Assembly: GCA_030612345.1 (NCBI GenBank)
Contig: JAUWOB010000006.1
Span: 1-15,138, forward strand
From: Dehalococcoidia bacterium
GTDB taxonomy: Bacteria > Chloroflexota > Dehalococcoidia > GIF9 > AB-539-J10
Reading direction: 5' to 3'
Length of the DNA stretch: 15,138 nucleotides
The stretch's first letter is position 1, and each line of letters opens with the position of its first letter. The notes under the pieces were generated by a model. That model had not been told where the DNA came from, did no database searches, and saw nothing but the letters and a program-made list of their open reading frames with translations. Shown here piece by piece: positions 6,461 through 13,761 of the stretch. A program made the position numbers and the translations under genes.

Positions 6461-8212
6461 TTAACCTATTCTTTCCTTTCGGTAGAACTCAATGATATCG
6501 CCGACCTGAAAATCGACAGTCCCTTCTATGCCCAAGCCAGCTTCGAGGCCAGCCGAGACTTCGGCAACATCTTCTTTGAAACGCTTTAGACTGGAGACTC
6601 GAGAGTCAGAGACGACCTTGTTGCGGTGTAATACCTTAACTTGGGCATCTCTCCATGCGTTCCCTTCCATCACATAAATCCCGGCCACTTTTCCCAGCTT
6701 GCTGCTGGCGAAGACAGCCCTGACTTCAGCGCGCCCGCCCAGTACTTCACCATAAGTCGGCTCAAGCATCCCTTTCAGCGTGCTTTCCACGTCTTCTATG
6801 AGCTTGTAGATCACGTCGTAATGTTGGATGCCCACCGCCTCCACACTAGCTAGCTGTGTTGCTCCGGGTGAGGCGGGACTGTTAAAACCTATGATAATGC
6901 CTTTTGAAGCCGAAGCCAAAAGCACATCGCTCTCGGTGATGCTCCCACTGGCAGCATGGATGACCCTGGCTTTTGCCTTCTCTGTGCCCAGTCTCTCTAT
7001 CGAGGTCTTTATGGGTTCGATGCTACCCTCGACATCCGTCTTCAAGACTATGTTCAGTTCCCTAAGCTGCCCGTCACTTATCTGGCTGGAAAGAGCACTC
7101 AGACTCAGAGTGGGATGTGGCCTACGATATTGCTGTTTTCCCACAAGGCTTCGTGCTTCATGCTCATCAGGAAGCACGATAAAAAGGTCTCCCGATTTCG
7201 CCACATCCTTCAGGCCCAGAACTCCGACCGGAGTGGACGGTTCAGCTTTATTAACTCGCTTCCCTTTGTCATCAAACATGGCTTTTGTCTTCCCCCAAGC
7301 AGCGCCGGCTACCACGACATCGCCCAGTCTGAGGGTGCCCTTCTGAACGAGAAAGGTGGCTAGGGGGCCTCTAGTCTTGTCCAGCTTAGCCTCGATCACT
7401 ACTCCTTCTGCCGCGCTATCAGGATCAGCCTTTAGTTCTAATATGTCAGCAACCAGGAATAGGTTTTCCAGCAAATCCCCTATTCCTTGTCCTTGCTTGG
7501 CTGATATGGGCACACAGACCGTGTCGCCGCCCCACTCTTCGACAACCAGACCTAAATCGGCGAGTTGCTGTTTCACTCGCTCAGGGTTAGTATCGGGTTT
7601 GTCAATCTTGTTGATCGCAACTACGATGGGCACCTTGGCAGCCTTGGCGTGATTCACGGCTTCCACAGTCTGGGGCATAACGCCATCGTCAGCGGCAACC
7701 ACCAGAACCACGACATCAGTTGCTTGTGCCCCTCTGGCTCTCATGGCAGTGAAAGCTTCATGCCCCGGCGTGGCCAAGAAGGGGATCTTGCGCCCCTCCA
7801 CCAGAGCCTGGTAGGCACCAATATGCTGGGTTATAGCTCCCGCTTCCTGAGCAGTGACGTTGGTCTTTCTGATGGCATCAAGAAGGCTGGTCTTGCCGTG
7901 ATCCACATGTCCCATCACGGTAACCACGGGAGGACGAGTTGCTAGTTTGGCCTTCCCTCTTTTCTTGCGGGAAGGCAAGGCCACACGCTCTTCTGCGGCT
8001 TTAACACCATAGCCCAAGTCCGTAGCTGTTGTGCTCGCGGTATCGAAGTCGAGGGTCTGGTTAATATTGACCATGACCCCCTTGCGCATGAGAAGTTTGA
8101 TTATCTTTACAGGCTCTACTCTTAATACGTCGGCTAGCTGCTTCACAGTTATGGAAGGAGGAAGCTCAAGTTGTGGTGGCTCTTCCTTCAACGCCGGTTT
8201 CTTCTTATCCAA
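6461..8212 (-). CDS. infB: translation initiation factor IF-2, short form, G3 Asp replaced by Ala
   Basis: IF2 is the GTPase that places formyl-Met-tRNA on the 30S subunit and joins the subunits. Its 583 residues put it among the short bacterial forms. A short IF2 N-terminal helical domain ([15 protein letters not shown], about 18-70) is followed by the G domain: G1 GHVDHGKT (101-108), switch I region [10 protein letters not shown] (125-134), G3 ATPGHEAF (147-154), G4 NKID (201-204) and G5 ISAKQGQG. Domains II-IV follow, with [25 protein letters not shown] and the fMet-tRNA-binding C-terminus ending VGDIIEFY. The G3 motif is normally DTPGH; here Ala147 (codon GCC, one base from GAC) replaces the Mg-linked Asp. 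The start is TTG at 8212, with GGAGGA 9 nt upstream inside the 3' end of ylxR. The ylxR stop is 2 nt away, which suggests coupling. Confidence 0.96.
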   Translation of the reverse strand: MDKKKPALKEEPPQLELPPSITVKQLADVLRVEPVKIIKLLMRKGVMVNINQTLDFDTASTTATDLGYGVKAAEERVALPSRKKRGKAKLATRPPVVTVMGHVDHGKTSLLDAIRKTNVTAQEAGAITQHIGAYQALVEGRKIPFLATPGHEAFTAMRARGAQATDVVVLVVAADDGVMPQTVEAVNHAKAAKVPIVVAINKIDKPDTNPERVKQQLADLGLVVEEWGGDTVCVPISAKQGQGIGDLLENLFLVADILELKADPDSAAEGVVIEAKLDKTRGPLATFLVQKGTLRLGDVVVAGAAWGKTKAMFDDKGKRVNKAEPSTPVGVLGLKDVAKSGDLFIVLPDEHEARSLVGKQQYRRPHPTLSLSALSSQISDGQLRELNIVLKTDVEGSIEPIKTSIERLGTEKAKARVIHAASGSITESDVLLASASKGIIIGFNSPASPGATQLASVEAVGIQHYDVIYKLIEDVESTLKGMLEPTYGEVLGGRAEVRAVFASSKLGKVAGIYVMEGNAWRDAQVKVLHRNKVVSDSRVSSLKRFKEDVAEVSAGLEAGLGIEGTVDFQVGDIIEFYRKERIG

Positions 8213-8214
8213 GT

Positions 8215-8517
8215 CTAGCTTTCCTCCGATAGGTCATAACTGCACTGAAGCAAGTCTTGTAGATTGTCAGGACTGAGCTTTGTTCGCAGAGCATATGCTA
8301 GGCGATCTTTCTTCAGCATCAGTTCCCAACAGGCCCTATTGGGGCACAAGTAGGCACCCCTGCCCGGCTTCTTCCCCGATATATCTACTTGGGCAACTCC
8401 GTTCTCAGCACACACTAGGCGAACTAAGGATTTCTTCTCCCTAATCTGTCGACAAGCTATGCAGGTACGCTGAGGCACATGCTTATTCTTGGATGTCATC
8501 ATCCGCAAGGCCGTCAT
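8215..8517 (-). CDS. ylxR: YlxR-family RNA-binding protein (DUF448, RnpM)
   Basis: This small basic protein of the nusA-infB operon has 100 residues. The signature is clear: PQRTCIACRQIREKKSLVRLV (key parts PQRTC, CRQ, KKSLVR) near residues 15-36, then VDISGKKPGRGAYLCPNRACW around 44-64. Members bind RNA; Bacillus YlxR has been reported to modulate RNase P. The ATG at 8517 is preceded by AAGGAG with a 4-nt gap, so I prefer it to the tandem ATGs five and six codons in, which lack such a site. With this start the gene overlaps the 3' end of nusA by 35 nt in another frame. The stop lies 2 nt before the infB TTG. The nusA-ylxR-infB order is the standard one, so the identification is firm although the cellular role is less so. 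Confidence 0.93.
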   Translation of the reverse strand: MTALRMMTSKNKHVPQRTCIACRQIREKKSLVRLVCAENGVAQVDISGKKPGRGAYLCPNRACWELMLKKDRLAYALRTKLSPDNLQDLLQCSYDLSEES

Positions 8518-9838
8518 CTCGCTCCTTATACTTTATCACCTTCCCCTTTCTTTTGCCTGTAACTCCGCTCTTGTCCTTGTCCGCTATTCTCGTTTTTAGC
8601 GCCGCTAATAGGATGTCTTCAGCAAAGCGAATCTGTTCTTCTTCAGTCTTCTCGCCTGGAGCTTCTGTGATTGTCGGGAATTCCACCGGCTCTTCCAGTA
8701 CGATCTCCTCAACTGGCGTGGCTTCCGGCGGCTCCGTTTCTACCAGTTCAGGGGCAATGGCTTGCGCTATCGGCCCCGGCTCTTGTCTGACAGCCCTTTC
8801 CACTTCAATAGCAGCGACGCTCTTGATATCGATGCGCCAGCCTGTGAGTTTCGCTGCTAGCCTGGCATTCTGTCCTTCTTTTCCTATGGCCAGAGAGAGT
8901 TGTTTATCAGGAACAACCACGGTAGCCGTGTTTCTCTCCTCGCTGATCCTGATGGTTGCCACCTGGGCCGGGCTAAGGGCGTTAGAGATAAACACCCCGG
9001 GATCGTTATGCCACTGGATTACATCTATTTTCTCGCCGTTCAGTTCGTTGATGATGCTTTGCAGCCTTATGCCCCTGGGGCCAAGACAACAACCCACAGG
9101 GTCAATGCGCTCTTGAGCAGTGGCCACTGCCACTTTGGTACGGTGCCCAGCCTCGCGAGCGATAGCTTTCAACTCCACAATTCCGCTGTGCACTTCGGGG
9201 ATTTCCAGTTCAAAGAGCATACGTATCAGGTTGGGGTGAGAGCGTGAAACTATTATCTGAGGCTCCTTTCCTCCCTGGGCTATCTCAAGAAGATAGAGCT
9301 TGAGTCGCTGTCCTCTGTAATAGTGCTCATTAGGAACCTGTTCATTCAACGGAAGTATGGCCTCTGTTCTATTCAGCCTGACATAGATTCGTCTGGGCTC
9401 GGTGTATTGAACTGTCCCGCTGACAAGCTTCCCTGCCCTATCGGTCAGTTCCTCGTAGATAATGCGATGCTCTGCTTCTCGTAATCGCTGCAGAACGACC
9501 TGCTTCGCTGCCTGAACAGCGATGCGGCCGATATTCATGGGCGTGCATTCTATGCTGACTACATCGCCAACCTGCGCTGTAGATCGCGATTTCCGAGCTT
9601 CGTCCAGGGAGATTTCCCGATCTGGATTCGTAACTGATTCGGCTATGACCTTCTGAACATAGAAATTGATCTCGCCGACATTAGGATCGACTTTCACCAG
9701 GACATCTTGTTCCACAGTGGATGTTTCTCTCTTATATGCCGAGACCAGTGCTGATTCCAGGGCAGCCAAGATCACCTCTTTAGGCAAGTTTCGCTCAGCC
9801 GATAGCTGAGTAATCGCAGCCCTCAGTTCTGTTTTCAT
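8483..9838 (-). CDS. nusA: transcription termination/antitermination factor NusA
   Basis: NusA binds RNA polymerase and RNA, and affects pausing, termination and antitermination. I start it at the ATG at 9838 (451 residues), where the family N-terminus begins (MKTELRAAITQLSAERNLP) and AGGAAT/AGGAAG precedes the codon. An in-frame ATG 32 codons upstream (9934) would translate through the leader hairpin and gives a non-family extension. Domains in order are the polymerase-binding N-terminal domain (1-125), S1 domain (about 135-200, GKLVSGTVQYTEPRRIYV), KH1 (PNLIRMLFELEIPEVHSGIVEL region) and KH2 with IDPVGCCLGPRG and VVVPDKQLSLAIGKEGQNAR (key: PVG, GPRG, SLAIGKEGQNARLAAKLTGW). An acidic, Pro/Glu-rich tail of about 95 residues follows, in place of the AR repeats of Gammaproteobacteria. 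It heads the operon nusA-ylxR-infB-rbfA. rimP, commonly upstream, is absent. Confidence 0.95.
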   Translation of the reverse strand: MKTELRAAITQLSAERNLPKEVILAALESALVSAYKRETSTVEQDVLVKVDPNVGEINFYVQKVIAESVTNPDREISLDEARKSRSTAQVGDVVSIECTPMNIGRIAVQAAKQVVLQRLREAEHRIIYEELTDRAGKLVSGTVQYTEPRRIYVRLNRTEAILPLNEQVPNEHYYRGQRLKLYLLEIAQGGKEPQIIVSRSHPNLIRMLFELEIPEVHSGIVELKAIAREAGHRTKVAVATAQERIDPVGCCLGPRGIRLQSIINELNGEKIDVIQWHNDPGVFISNALSPAQVATIRISEERNTATVVVPDKQLSLAIGKEGQNARLAAKLTGWRIDIKSVAAIEVERAVRQEPGPIAQAIAPELVETEPPEATPVEEIVLEEPVEFPTITEAPGEKTEEEQIRFAEDILLAALKTRIADKDKSGVTGKRKGKVIKYKERDDGLADDDIQE

Positions 9839-9871
9839 CTTCCTATTCCTGTCTGCTCTCTTGCATTTAAC

Positions 9872-9900
9872 AAATAAGGTGGGTAATCCCCACCTTATTT
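9872..9900 (-). terminator. strong hairpin in the nusA leader, candidate attenuator
   Basis: A perfect 12-bp inverted repeat (AAATAAGGTGGG / CCCACCTTATTT, 9872-9883 and 9889-9900) with a 5-nt loop lies 33 nt before the nusA start. Read on the minus strand, the stem ends in TTATTTGTT, a moderately U-rich tail, so it resembles an intrinsic terminator. Because the flanking genes are divergent, it is not at the end of any gene. If nusA is transcribed from 9909-9947, the hairpin is within its 5' UTR. Feedback by NusA on its own leader is a possible role (inference). Confidence 0.6.
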
Positions 9901-9908
9901 CAGGTCCC

Positions 9909-9947
9909 TTTATACTGCAATTTAGCATATTCACCCCGAAAATGCAA
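9909..9947 (-). promoter_or_regulatory. possible nusA operon promoter region
   Basis: Two weak candidates lie on the minus strand. One is TTGCAT (9942-9947), 17 nt, TAAATT (9919-9924). The other is a TATAAA -10 (9909-9914) with no good -35. Either would put the hairpin at 9872-9900 in the leader. Neither is a strong match, and the placement rests mainly on the divergent gene arrangement. Confidence 0.35.
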
Positions 9948-9965
9948 AGGCTTGGCTAAATGGCT

Positions 9966-9971
9966 TATAAT
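9966..9971 (+). promoter_or_regulatory. -10 element for the CoA-transferase/racemase gene
   Basis: A perfect TATAAT would give a transcript start near 9978, a ribosome site GGGAG at 9989-9993 and the ATG at 9999. The -35 region (TGCAAA, 9943-9948, spacer 17) is poor. This places the upstream ATG at 9960 outside the transcript and supports the start at 9999. Confidence 0.45.
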
Positions 9972-9998
9972 GGACAATCAACCAGCCTGGGAGAAGAC

Positions 9999-11210
9999 AT
10001 GTTAGCCTTGGAAGGCGTGAAGATTCTGGACTTGTCGAGGGTGATTCCCGGCACATTTTGCACGATGCTCCTGGGCGATTTGGGCGCTGAAGTCCTCAAG
10101 ATCGAGGCACCCGCGACATCTGAGTTTCCGGGTTCATCGAGCTCTCCTCAAGAGGCGAGCAACCTAAAGCAGGCAGCTTACTATGCTCCTAATCGCAATA
10201 AGAAGAGCATCGTGGTTAACCTGAAGTCGGAGGCGGGACAGGAGATATTCTACCGCCTTTCTCAGCACGCGGATGTCGTTGTTGAAGGTTTTCGGCCCGG
10301 AGTAGCCAAACGCCTGGGTATAGACTACGAGACCATAAGCAAGCTCAATTCTAGGATCATCTACTGCTCGCTGAGTGGCTATGGTCAGGAGGGGCCTTAC
10401 CACGCCTTTCCCGGACATGATATCAACTACATAGCTATGGCTGGCATTTTAGGTTTGATCGGGTCTGGTGAAGGGCCTCCGGTTATCCCCTTGAATCTGG
10501 TCGCGGATTTTGCCGGGGCAGCGTTATATGGAGCTTTGGGTATTTCAGCAGCCCTGCTGGCTAGAAACAACACGGGCAGGGGACAATATGTGGATGTGGC
10601 CTACGTGGATGGAGCAGTGTCACTCATGACCTGGTTTGCCTGTGGTTACTTCTTTGATGGGTCGGTACTGAAGAGGGGGCAATCCTGGCTGCACGGCGCC
10701 TATCCCTATTACGCAGTGTACGAAACGAAGGACGGCAAGTATATTACCATTGGCTGCCTTGAGCCGCATTTCTGGGAGAACCTGTGCCGGTTACTAGGAA
10801 AGGTGGAGTTCATCCCGTATCACTTCGCCTTCGATCACACCTTTCACAAACCGGAAGATGAGAAATGGGATGAGATACGTGCCTTTCTGAAGGAGGTCTT
10901 CCTGACCAAGACAAGAGACGAATGGTTTGAACTCCTTATTCATAATGACGTCCCTGCCGGCAAAGTCTATGCACCACATGAGGTTTTTAGTGACCCACAG
11001 GCGCTTCATCGCCAGATGGTCATTGAGGTGGACCATCCGGTTCTGGGTAAGATTAAACAGGTCGGGATAACTCCCAAGTTGTCAGACACGCCGGGCAAGG
11101 TCAGGAGCTTGTCTCCGCTGCCTGGAGAACACACCGATGAAACACTGGAAGAACTAGGCTACGAGCGAGAGGAGATTGAGAGTTTGCGGCAGGCAGGCGT
11201 AGTCTACTAG
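9999..11210 (+). CDS. CaiB/BaiF (class III CoA-transferase) family protein, probable alpha-methylacyl-CoA racemase
   Basis: This is a family III CoA-transferase fold protein of 403 residues when started at ATG 9999, which has GGGAG 5 nt upstream. The other ATG at 9960 overlaps a TATAAT box and adds 13 non-family residues. The N-terminus LEGVKILDLSRVIPGTFCTMLLGDLGAEVLKIE is typical (key: LDLSR, PGTF, DLGAEV, KIE). Residues used by alpha-methylacyl-CoA racemases appear in order: His in PGHDINYIAMAG, Asp in LVADFAGAALYG, and Glu in the KDGKYITIGCLEPHFW block, which resembles the racemase signature DGxxMAVGAIEPQF. The Asp in QYVDVAYVDGAV aligns with the transferase nucleophile region. Racemization of 2-methyl branched acyl-CoA is therefore as likely as CoA transfer. 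It is followed after 12 nt by a HIT gene in the same direction. Confidence is high for the family and moderate for the reaction. Confidence 0.9.
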   Translation: MLALEGVKILDLSRVIPGTFCTMLLGDLGAEVLKIEAPATSEFPGSSSSPQEASNLKQAAYYAPNRNKKSIVVNLKSEAGQEIFYRLSQHADVVVEGFRPGVAKRLGIDYETISKLNSRIIYCSLSGYGQEGPYHAFPGHDINYIAMAGILGLIGSGEGPPVIPLNLVADFAGAALYGALGISAALLARNNTGRGQYVDVAYVDGAVSLMTWFACGYFFDGSVLKRGQSWLHGAYPYYAVYETKDGKYITIGCLEPHFWENLCRLLGKVEFIPYHFAFDHTFHKPEDEKWDEIRAFLKEVFLTKTRDEWFELLIHNDVPAGKVYAPHEVFSDPQALHRQMVIEVDHPVLGKIKQVGITPKLSDTPGKVRSLSPLPGEHTDETLEELGYEREEIESLRQAGVVY

Positions 11211-11222
11211 AGGAGTCGGACT

Positions 11223-11570
11223 ATGGAAAACGAATGCATTTTCTGTCGAATCGTGGCCGGTGAAGTCCCTAGCGATGTAGTCTACCAGGATAAGGACTGT
11301 CTGGCCTTCAGAGACATCGCACCTCAAGCGCCCACACACTTGCTTATCATACCGAAGGGTCATATCGCATCTCTGGCTGAGCTTAGTGAGGGGCAGCAAG
11401 AACTGGCCGGACGTCTGATAATCATAGCTAAGAATCTAGCTGAGAAGGAAGGATTGGCGGCGAAAGGTTATCGCCTGGTTGTGAACTGCGGCTACGAGGG
11501 AGGGCAAGTTGTGCCACATCTTCATCTTCACCTTATCGGGGGCAGGAAGTTGGGTGCCAAGCTTGGTTGA
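11223..11570 (+). CDS. HIT family nucleotide hydrolase (HINT type)
   Basis: This is a 115-residue histidine-triad protein. The triad HLHLH (residues 99-103) in VPHLHLHLIGGR carries the catalytic middle His. The N-terminal CIFCRIVAGEVPS (Cys5, Cys8), DIAPQAPTHLLIIPKGHI and the Gly-rich YEGGQVVPH are all normal for HINT proteins, which hydrolyse purine nucleoside phosphoramidates and acyl-adenylates. Length and motifs are complete. AGGAG lies 7 nt before the ATG, and the gene follows the CoA-transferase stop by 12 nt, so the two are probably co-transcribed. The functional link between them is unknown. Its stop is only 3 nt from the stop of the convergent ispH, leaving no room for a dedicated terminator. 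Confidence 0.95.
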   Translation: MENECIFCRIVAGEVPSDVVYQDKDCLAFRDIAPQAPTHLLIIPKGHIASLAELSEGQQELAGRLIIIAKNLAEKEGLAAKGYRLVVNCGYEGGQVVPHLHLHLIGGRKLGAKLG

Positions 11571-11573
11571 GAA

Positions 11574-12425
11574 TCACAGGGACATCAGCCTGACTGTTAA
11601 TTCCTCTACGGCTTCATCCGGGGTGGATGCCCCGGCAGTGATTCCGATGTGCCTTCTACCCACAAGCCAGGATTCGTTCAGATCATCTGCGCTTTCTACC
11701 AGATGAGTCTCCACCAGAGGAGAGCATGTTTCAACGAGGTGCCTGACATTGGCACTGTTGCTTCCGCCTATCACTATCATGAGCTCACAATTGCGGGCTA
11801 ATGTCACGGCCGCATCTTGTTGTCCCTGGGTGACTTGACATAAAGTGTTGACGAGGCGCATTTCCTCTGTCTCGGGACCCAGCGTGCTGATAAGCTGCCC
11901 GGCGAATCCGAAAAAGGCAGAGGGGGTTTGGGTTGTCTGAGAGATAATGCCCAGGCGTGCTTGTAGCTTTCGGGAAATGTCTAGCCGGTTGACGTCAAGG
12001 GCAGCTATACCTCTGTCTCCCGCCCAGCCTAGCAGTCCTTTCACCTCAGAGTGTTCTGCTTCTCCGAATATGATGACGTCACAACCAGCTTGGGCTAGTT
12101 CTTTGGCTGTCTTCTGCGCTTTGCGCACTATGGGACAAGTGGTGTCAATGATAGCGATGTGACGGGCCCTGATCTCAGATAGCACCGCCGGGCTGGTGCC
12201 ATGAGTGGTTATGGCCAGGATTTTGCCTTGCGCTTGGTCGAGACCATCAACAGGCTCTACTCCTAGATTGGCCAGTGCTTCCACTAGCAGGCGATTGTGT
12301 GCTAGCGGTCCCAGTGTCTCTATTCGTCCGTGCCTGCCAGTTGCCTCTTTCAACAGCTTCATGGCCCGCCTGACGCCAAAGCATAGGCCCAGCTTTTCAG
12401 CCTTCTCGATCCTCAGCTTTTCCAT
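11574..12425 (-). CDS. ispH: 4-hydroxy-3-methylbut-2-enyl diphosphate reductase (IspH/LytB)
   Basis: IspH is the [4Fe-4S] enzyme that ends the MEP pathway, giving IPP and DMAPP. Its 283 residues match the common bacterial length. The three cluster cysteines are seen: Cys15 (GLCFGVRRA), Cys97 (DTTCPIV) and Cys196 (NTLCQVTQ). Substrate residues are also present: His43 (LAHNR), His75 (ITTHG), His125 and Glu127 (HSEVKG), GGSNSANVRHL (about 220-230) and the C-terminal GITAGASTP (261-269). HSEVKG replaces the usual HPEVxG and the post-Cys196 segment lacks the frequent RQ pair, which are small deviations. The ATG at 12425 lies inside the 3' end of plsC (29-nt overlap), with GAGGCG as a modest ribosome site, so translation is probably coupled. 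It implies isoprenoid synthesis by the MEP rather than the mevalonate route. Confidence 0.95.
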   Translation of the reverse strand: MEKLRIEKAEKLGLCFGVRRAMKLLKEATGRHGRIETLGPLAHNRLLVEALANLGVEPVDGLDQAQGKILAITTHGTSPAVLSEIRARHIAIIDTTCPIVRKAQKTAKELAQAGCDVIIFGEAEHSEVKGLLGWAGDRGIAALDVNRLDISRKLQARLGIISQTTQTPSAFFGFAGQLISTLGPETEEMRLVNTLCQVTQGQQDAAVTLARNCELMIVIGGSNSANVRHLVETCSPLVETHLVESADDLNESWLVGRRHIGITAGASTPDEAVEELTVRLMSL

Positions 12426-13056
12426 AATCGCCTCGATATTCCGGCGGCAGCAGAGCGGCGATCTCCTCCATCAGGAGTGCGGTCAAGGACTGCATTTGCG
12501 ATCTGCTCAGCCTGCCGGCAGCCGGAGGGAGCTTGAACGGCTTGCCGATATTGATGACTATGCCGGGACGTTTCCATAGCCAGCTTATGCCTGTGAGCTT
12601 ATCTGTGCCGATGATGCCGACGGGAAGAAGAGATGTATCCGTCTTCAAGGCTATGACTGCCGAGCCCGGTTTGCCCTTTCTAAGTTTACCGTCGCGACTT
12701 CTGCGGCCCTCCGGGAACATCCCCAGGCCTCCTCCCTCCTCCAATGTGTTTCTGGCACTGTCGAGTATCTTCTGTGTCTCACCGATCTGCCCTCCGCGGC
12801 GGATGGGAAAAGCTCCGGCCCAGCGAACCCAAAACCCCAAGAAGCGAGAGCGAAAGAGTTCCTCTTTGGCCATGAAAGTGATCCATCGCGGGCAACTAAA
12901 CTGAAGGAAAATCGGGTCCAGGACATGAACGTGATTAGCGACCACAATCAGTGGTCCGGTTAGAGGTACGTTCTCTCTGCCTTGAGCTTTCCAGCGGAAA
13001 AGGATATTGAGCAAAGGTCTACATGTCGTTAAGATGAACCTCTGAGAAAAGGTCAT
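12397..13056 (-). CDS. plsC: 1-acyl-sn-glycerol-3-phosphate acyltransferase
   Basis: This membrane-associated enzyme acylates lysophosphatidic acid to phosphatidic acid, the precursor of the CDP-diacylglycerol used by the phosphatidyltransferase elsewhere in the window. It has 219 residues. The catalytic H-x4-D motif is NHVHVLD (residues 41-47), the glycerophosphate-binding block is FPEGRRSRDG (114-123), and the surrounding motifs WITFMAKEELF, GAFPIRR and LLPVGIIGTD are also typical. Histidine replaces the usual Ser in NHxSxxD, and Arg the Thr in FPEGTRS. An N-terminal hydrophobic segment (about 5-21) is short. The ATG overlaps the cmk stop in an ATGA arrangement, so it is translationally coupled to cmk, and the 3' end overlaps ispH. 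The cmk-plsC-ispH order is, from memory, common in Dehalococcoidia and Firmicutes-like genomes. Confidence 0.94.
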   Translation of the reverse strand: MTFSQRFILTTCRPLLNILFRWKAQGRENVPLTGPLIVVANHVHVLDPIFLQFSCPRWITFMAKEELFRSRFLGFWVRWAGAFPIRRGGQIGETQKILDSARNTLEEGGGLGMFPEGRRSRDGKLRKGKPGSAVIALKTDTSLLPVGIIGTDKLTGISWLWKRPGIVINIGKPFKLPPAAGRLSRSQMQSLTALLMEEIAALLPPEYRGDYGKAEDREG

Positions 13057-13724
13057 GGACTCATCGTCAAAACGTATATCTTGTCTACGATTTGTTCTAA
13101 TGTGAAGCCCTCTGTATCGATAATCACGGCATCCTCAGCCGGCCTAAGCGGGGAGATGGTTCTCTGCATATCCATTCCATCTCGCCTCTTCAGATCGTCC
13201 AGAACGGTCTCCAGGCTGGCATTCTCTCCGCGCTCCGATAGTTCCCTGTAACGGCGCCGTGCTCTCTCTTCCGGCGAGGCGGTGAGAAAGATCTTCAGCT
13301 CTGCCCAAGGTAGAACTACTGTGCCGATGTCCCTGCCCGCCATTACTACTTCTCCCCGCCGGGCCAGTCTGCGCTGCTCCAATATCAATGCTTGGCGTAC
13401 GCCTGCTATCCTGGAGGTCAGGGAAACCCTTTCTTCTACATCAGGGCGAAACAACTTAGAAGAGACATCTTCGTCGTCAACGAAAGGTGTGAGCAAACAT
13501 CCCGATTTAACCGGCACGAAATCGAATCTAGTGGTATTGGCCAGCTGACAAAGCTGCTCTTCGTCATCCGCTGGGATACCGGCCTTGAGAACCTGCCACG
13601 TGAATGCCCGGTACATTGTGCCGGTATCGAAGAAAGTGTAGCACAGCCTTCTTGCCAGCAGTGAGCCCACACTGCTCTTGCCAACTGCCACCGGACCGTC
13701 CAGAGCAATGAGCCGTGGTTTCAA
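13053..13724 (-). CDS. cmk: cytidylate kinase
   Basis: Cytidylate kinase phosphorylates CMP and dCMP with ATP, recycling the CMP released in phospholipid synthesis. Its 223 residues fit the bacterial family. The P-loop is DGPVAVGKSS (residues 9-18), then LCYTFFDTGTMYRAFT (key: DTGTMYRA), the CMP-binding insert in the middle, AGRDIGTVVLPWAELKIFLTAS (key: GRDIGTVV, LKIFLTA), the lid with RARRRYREL, and RRDGMDMQRTISPLRPAEDAVIIDT (key: RD, D, R, PL, DA). The only possible start is TTG at 13724, since an in-frame TGA lies 15 nt upstream. GGGGGG just upstream is the only purine-rich stretch. A consensus promoter at 13734-13761 would start transcription only about 3 nt before this codon, so the message may be nearly leaderless. 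It heads the cmk-plsC-ispH operon. Confidence 0.94.
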   Translation of the reverse strand: MKPRLIALDGPVAVGKSSVGSLLARRLCYTFFDTGTMYRAFTWQVLKAGIPADDEEQLCQLANTTRFDFVPVKSGCLLTPFVDDEDVSSKLFRPDVEERVSLTSRIAGVRQALILEQRRLARRGEVVMAGRDIGTVVLPWAELKIFLTASPEERARRRYRELSERGENASLETVLDDLKRRDGMDMQRTISPLRPAEDAVIIDTEGFTLEQIVDKIYVLTMSP

Positions 13725-13732
13725 ATTCCCCC

Positions 13733-13744
13733 CATGATATCATG
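13733..13744. promoter_or_regulatory. 12-bp palindrome CATGATATCATG over the cmk -10 element
   Basis: The sequence is a perfect dyad and coincides with the -10 hexamer and the adjacent spacer of the cmk promoter. Its position would suit a repressor operator, but nothing identifies a binding protein, and a perfect 12-mer can occur by chance. Confidence 0.35.
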
Positions 13745-13761
13745 CTGAGCCAGACTGTCAA
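13734..13761 (-). promoter_or_regulatory. sigma-70-type promoter for cmk-plsC-ispH
   Basis: On the minus strand TTGACA (13756-13761, perfect) and TATCAT (13734-13739, 5 of 6) are separated by 16 nt. The expected transcript start near 13727 is only about 3 nt before the TTG start codon. The -10 lies inside a 12-bp perfect palindrome. It is predicted from consensus only. Confidence 0.6.

Noticed and set aside
9838..9934. Upstream ATG for nusA adding 32 residues
   Set aside because: The added residues are translated from the leader hairpin and do not resemble NusA; the ATG at 9838 has its own ribosome site.
11557..11566. Palindrome CCAAGCTTGG at the end of the HIT gene as a bidirectional terminator
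   Set aside because: It has no loop and no T-run, and it lies within coding sequence; ten bases of symmetry can arise by chance.
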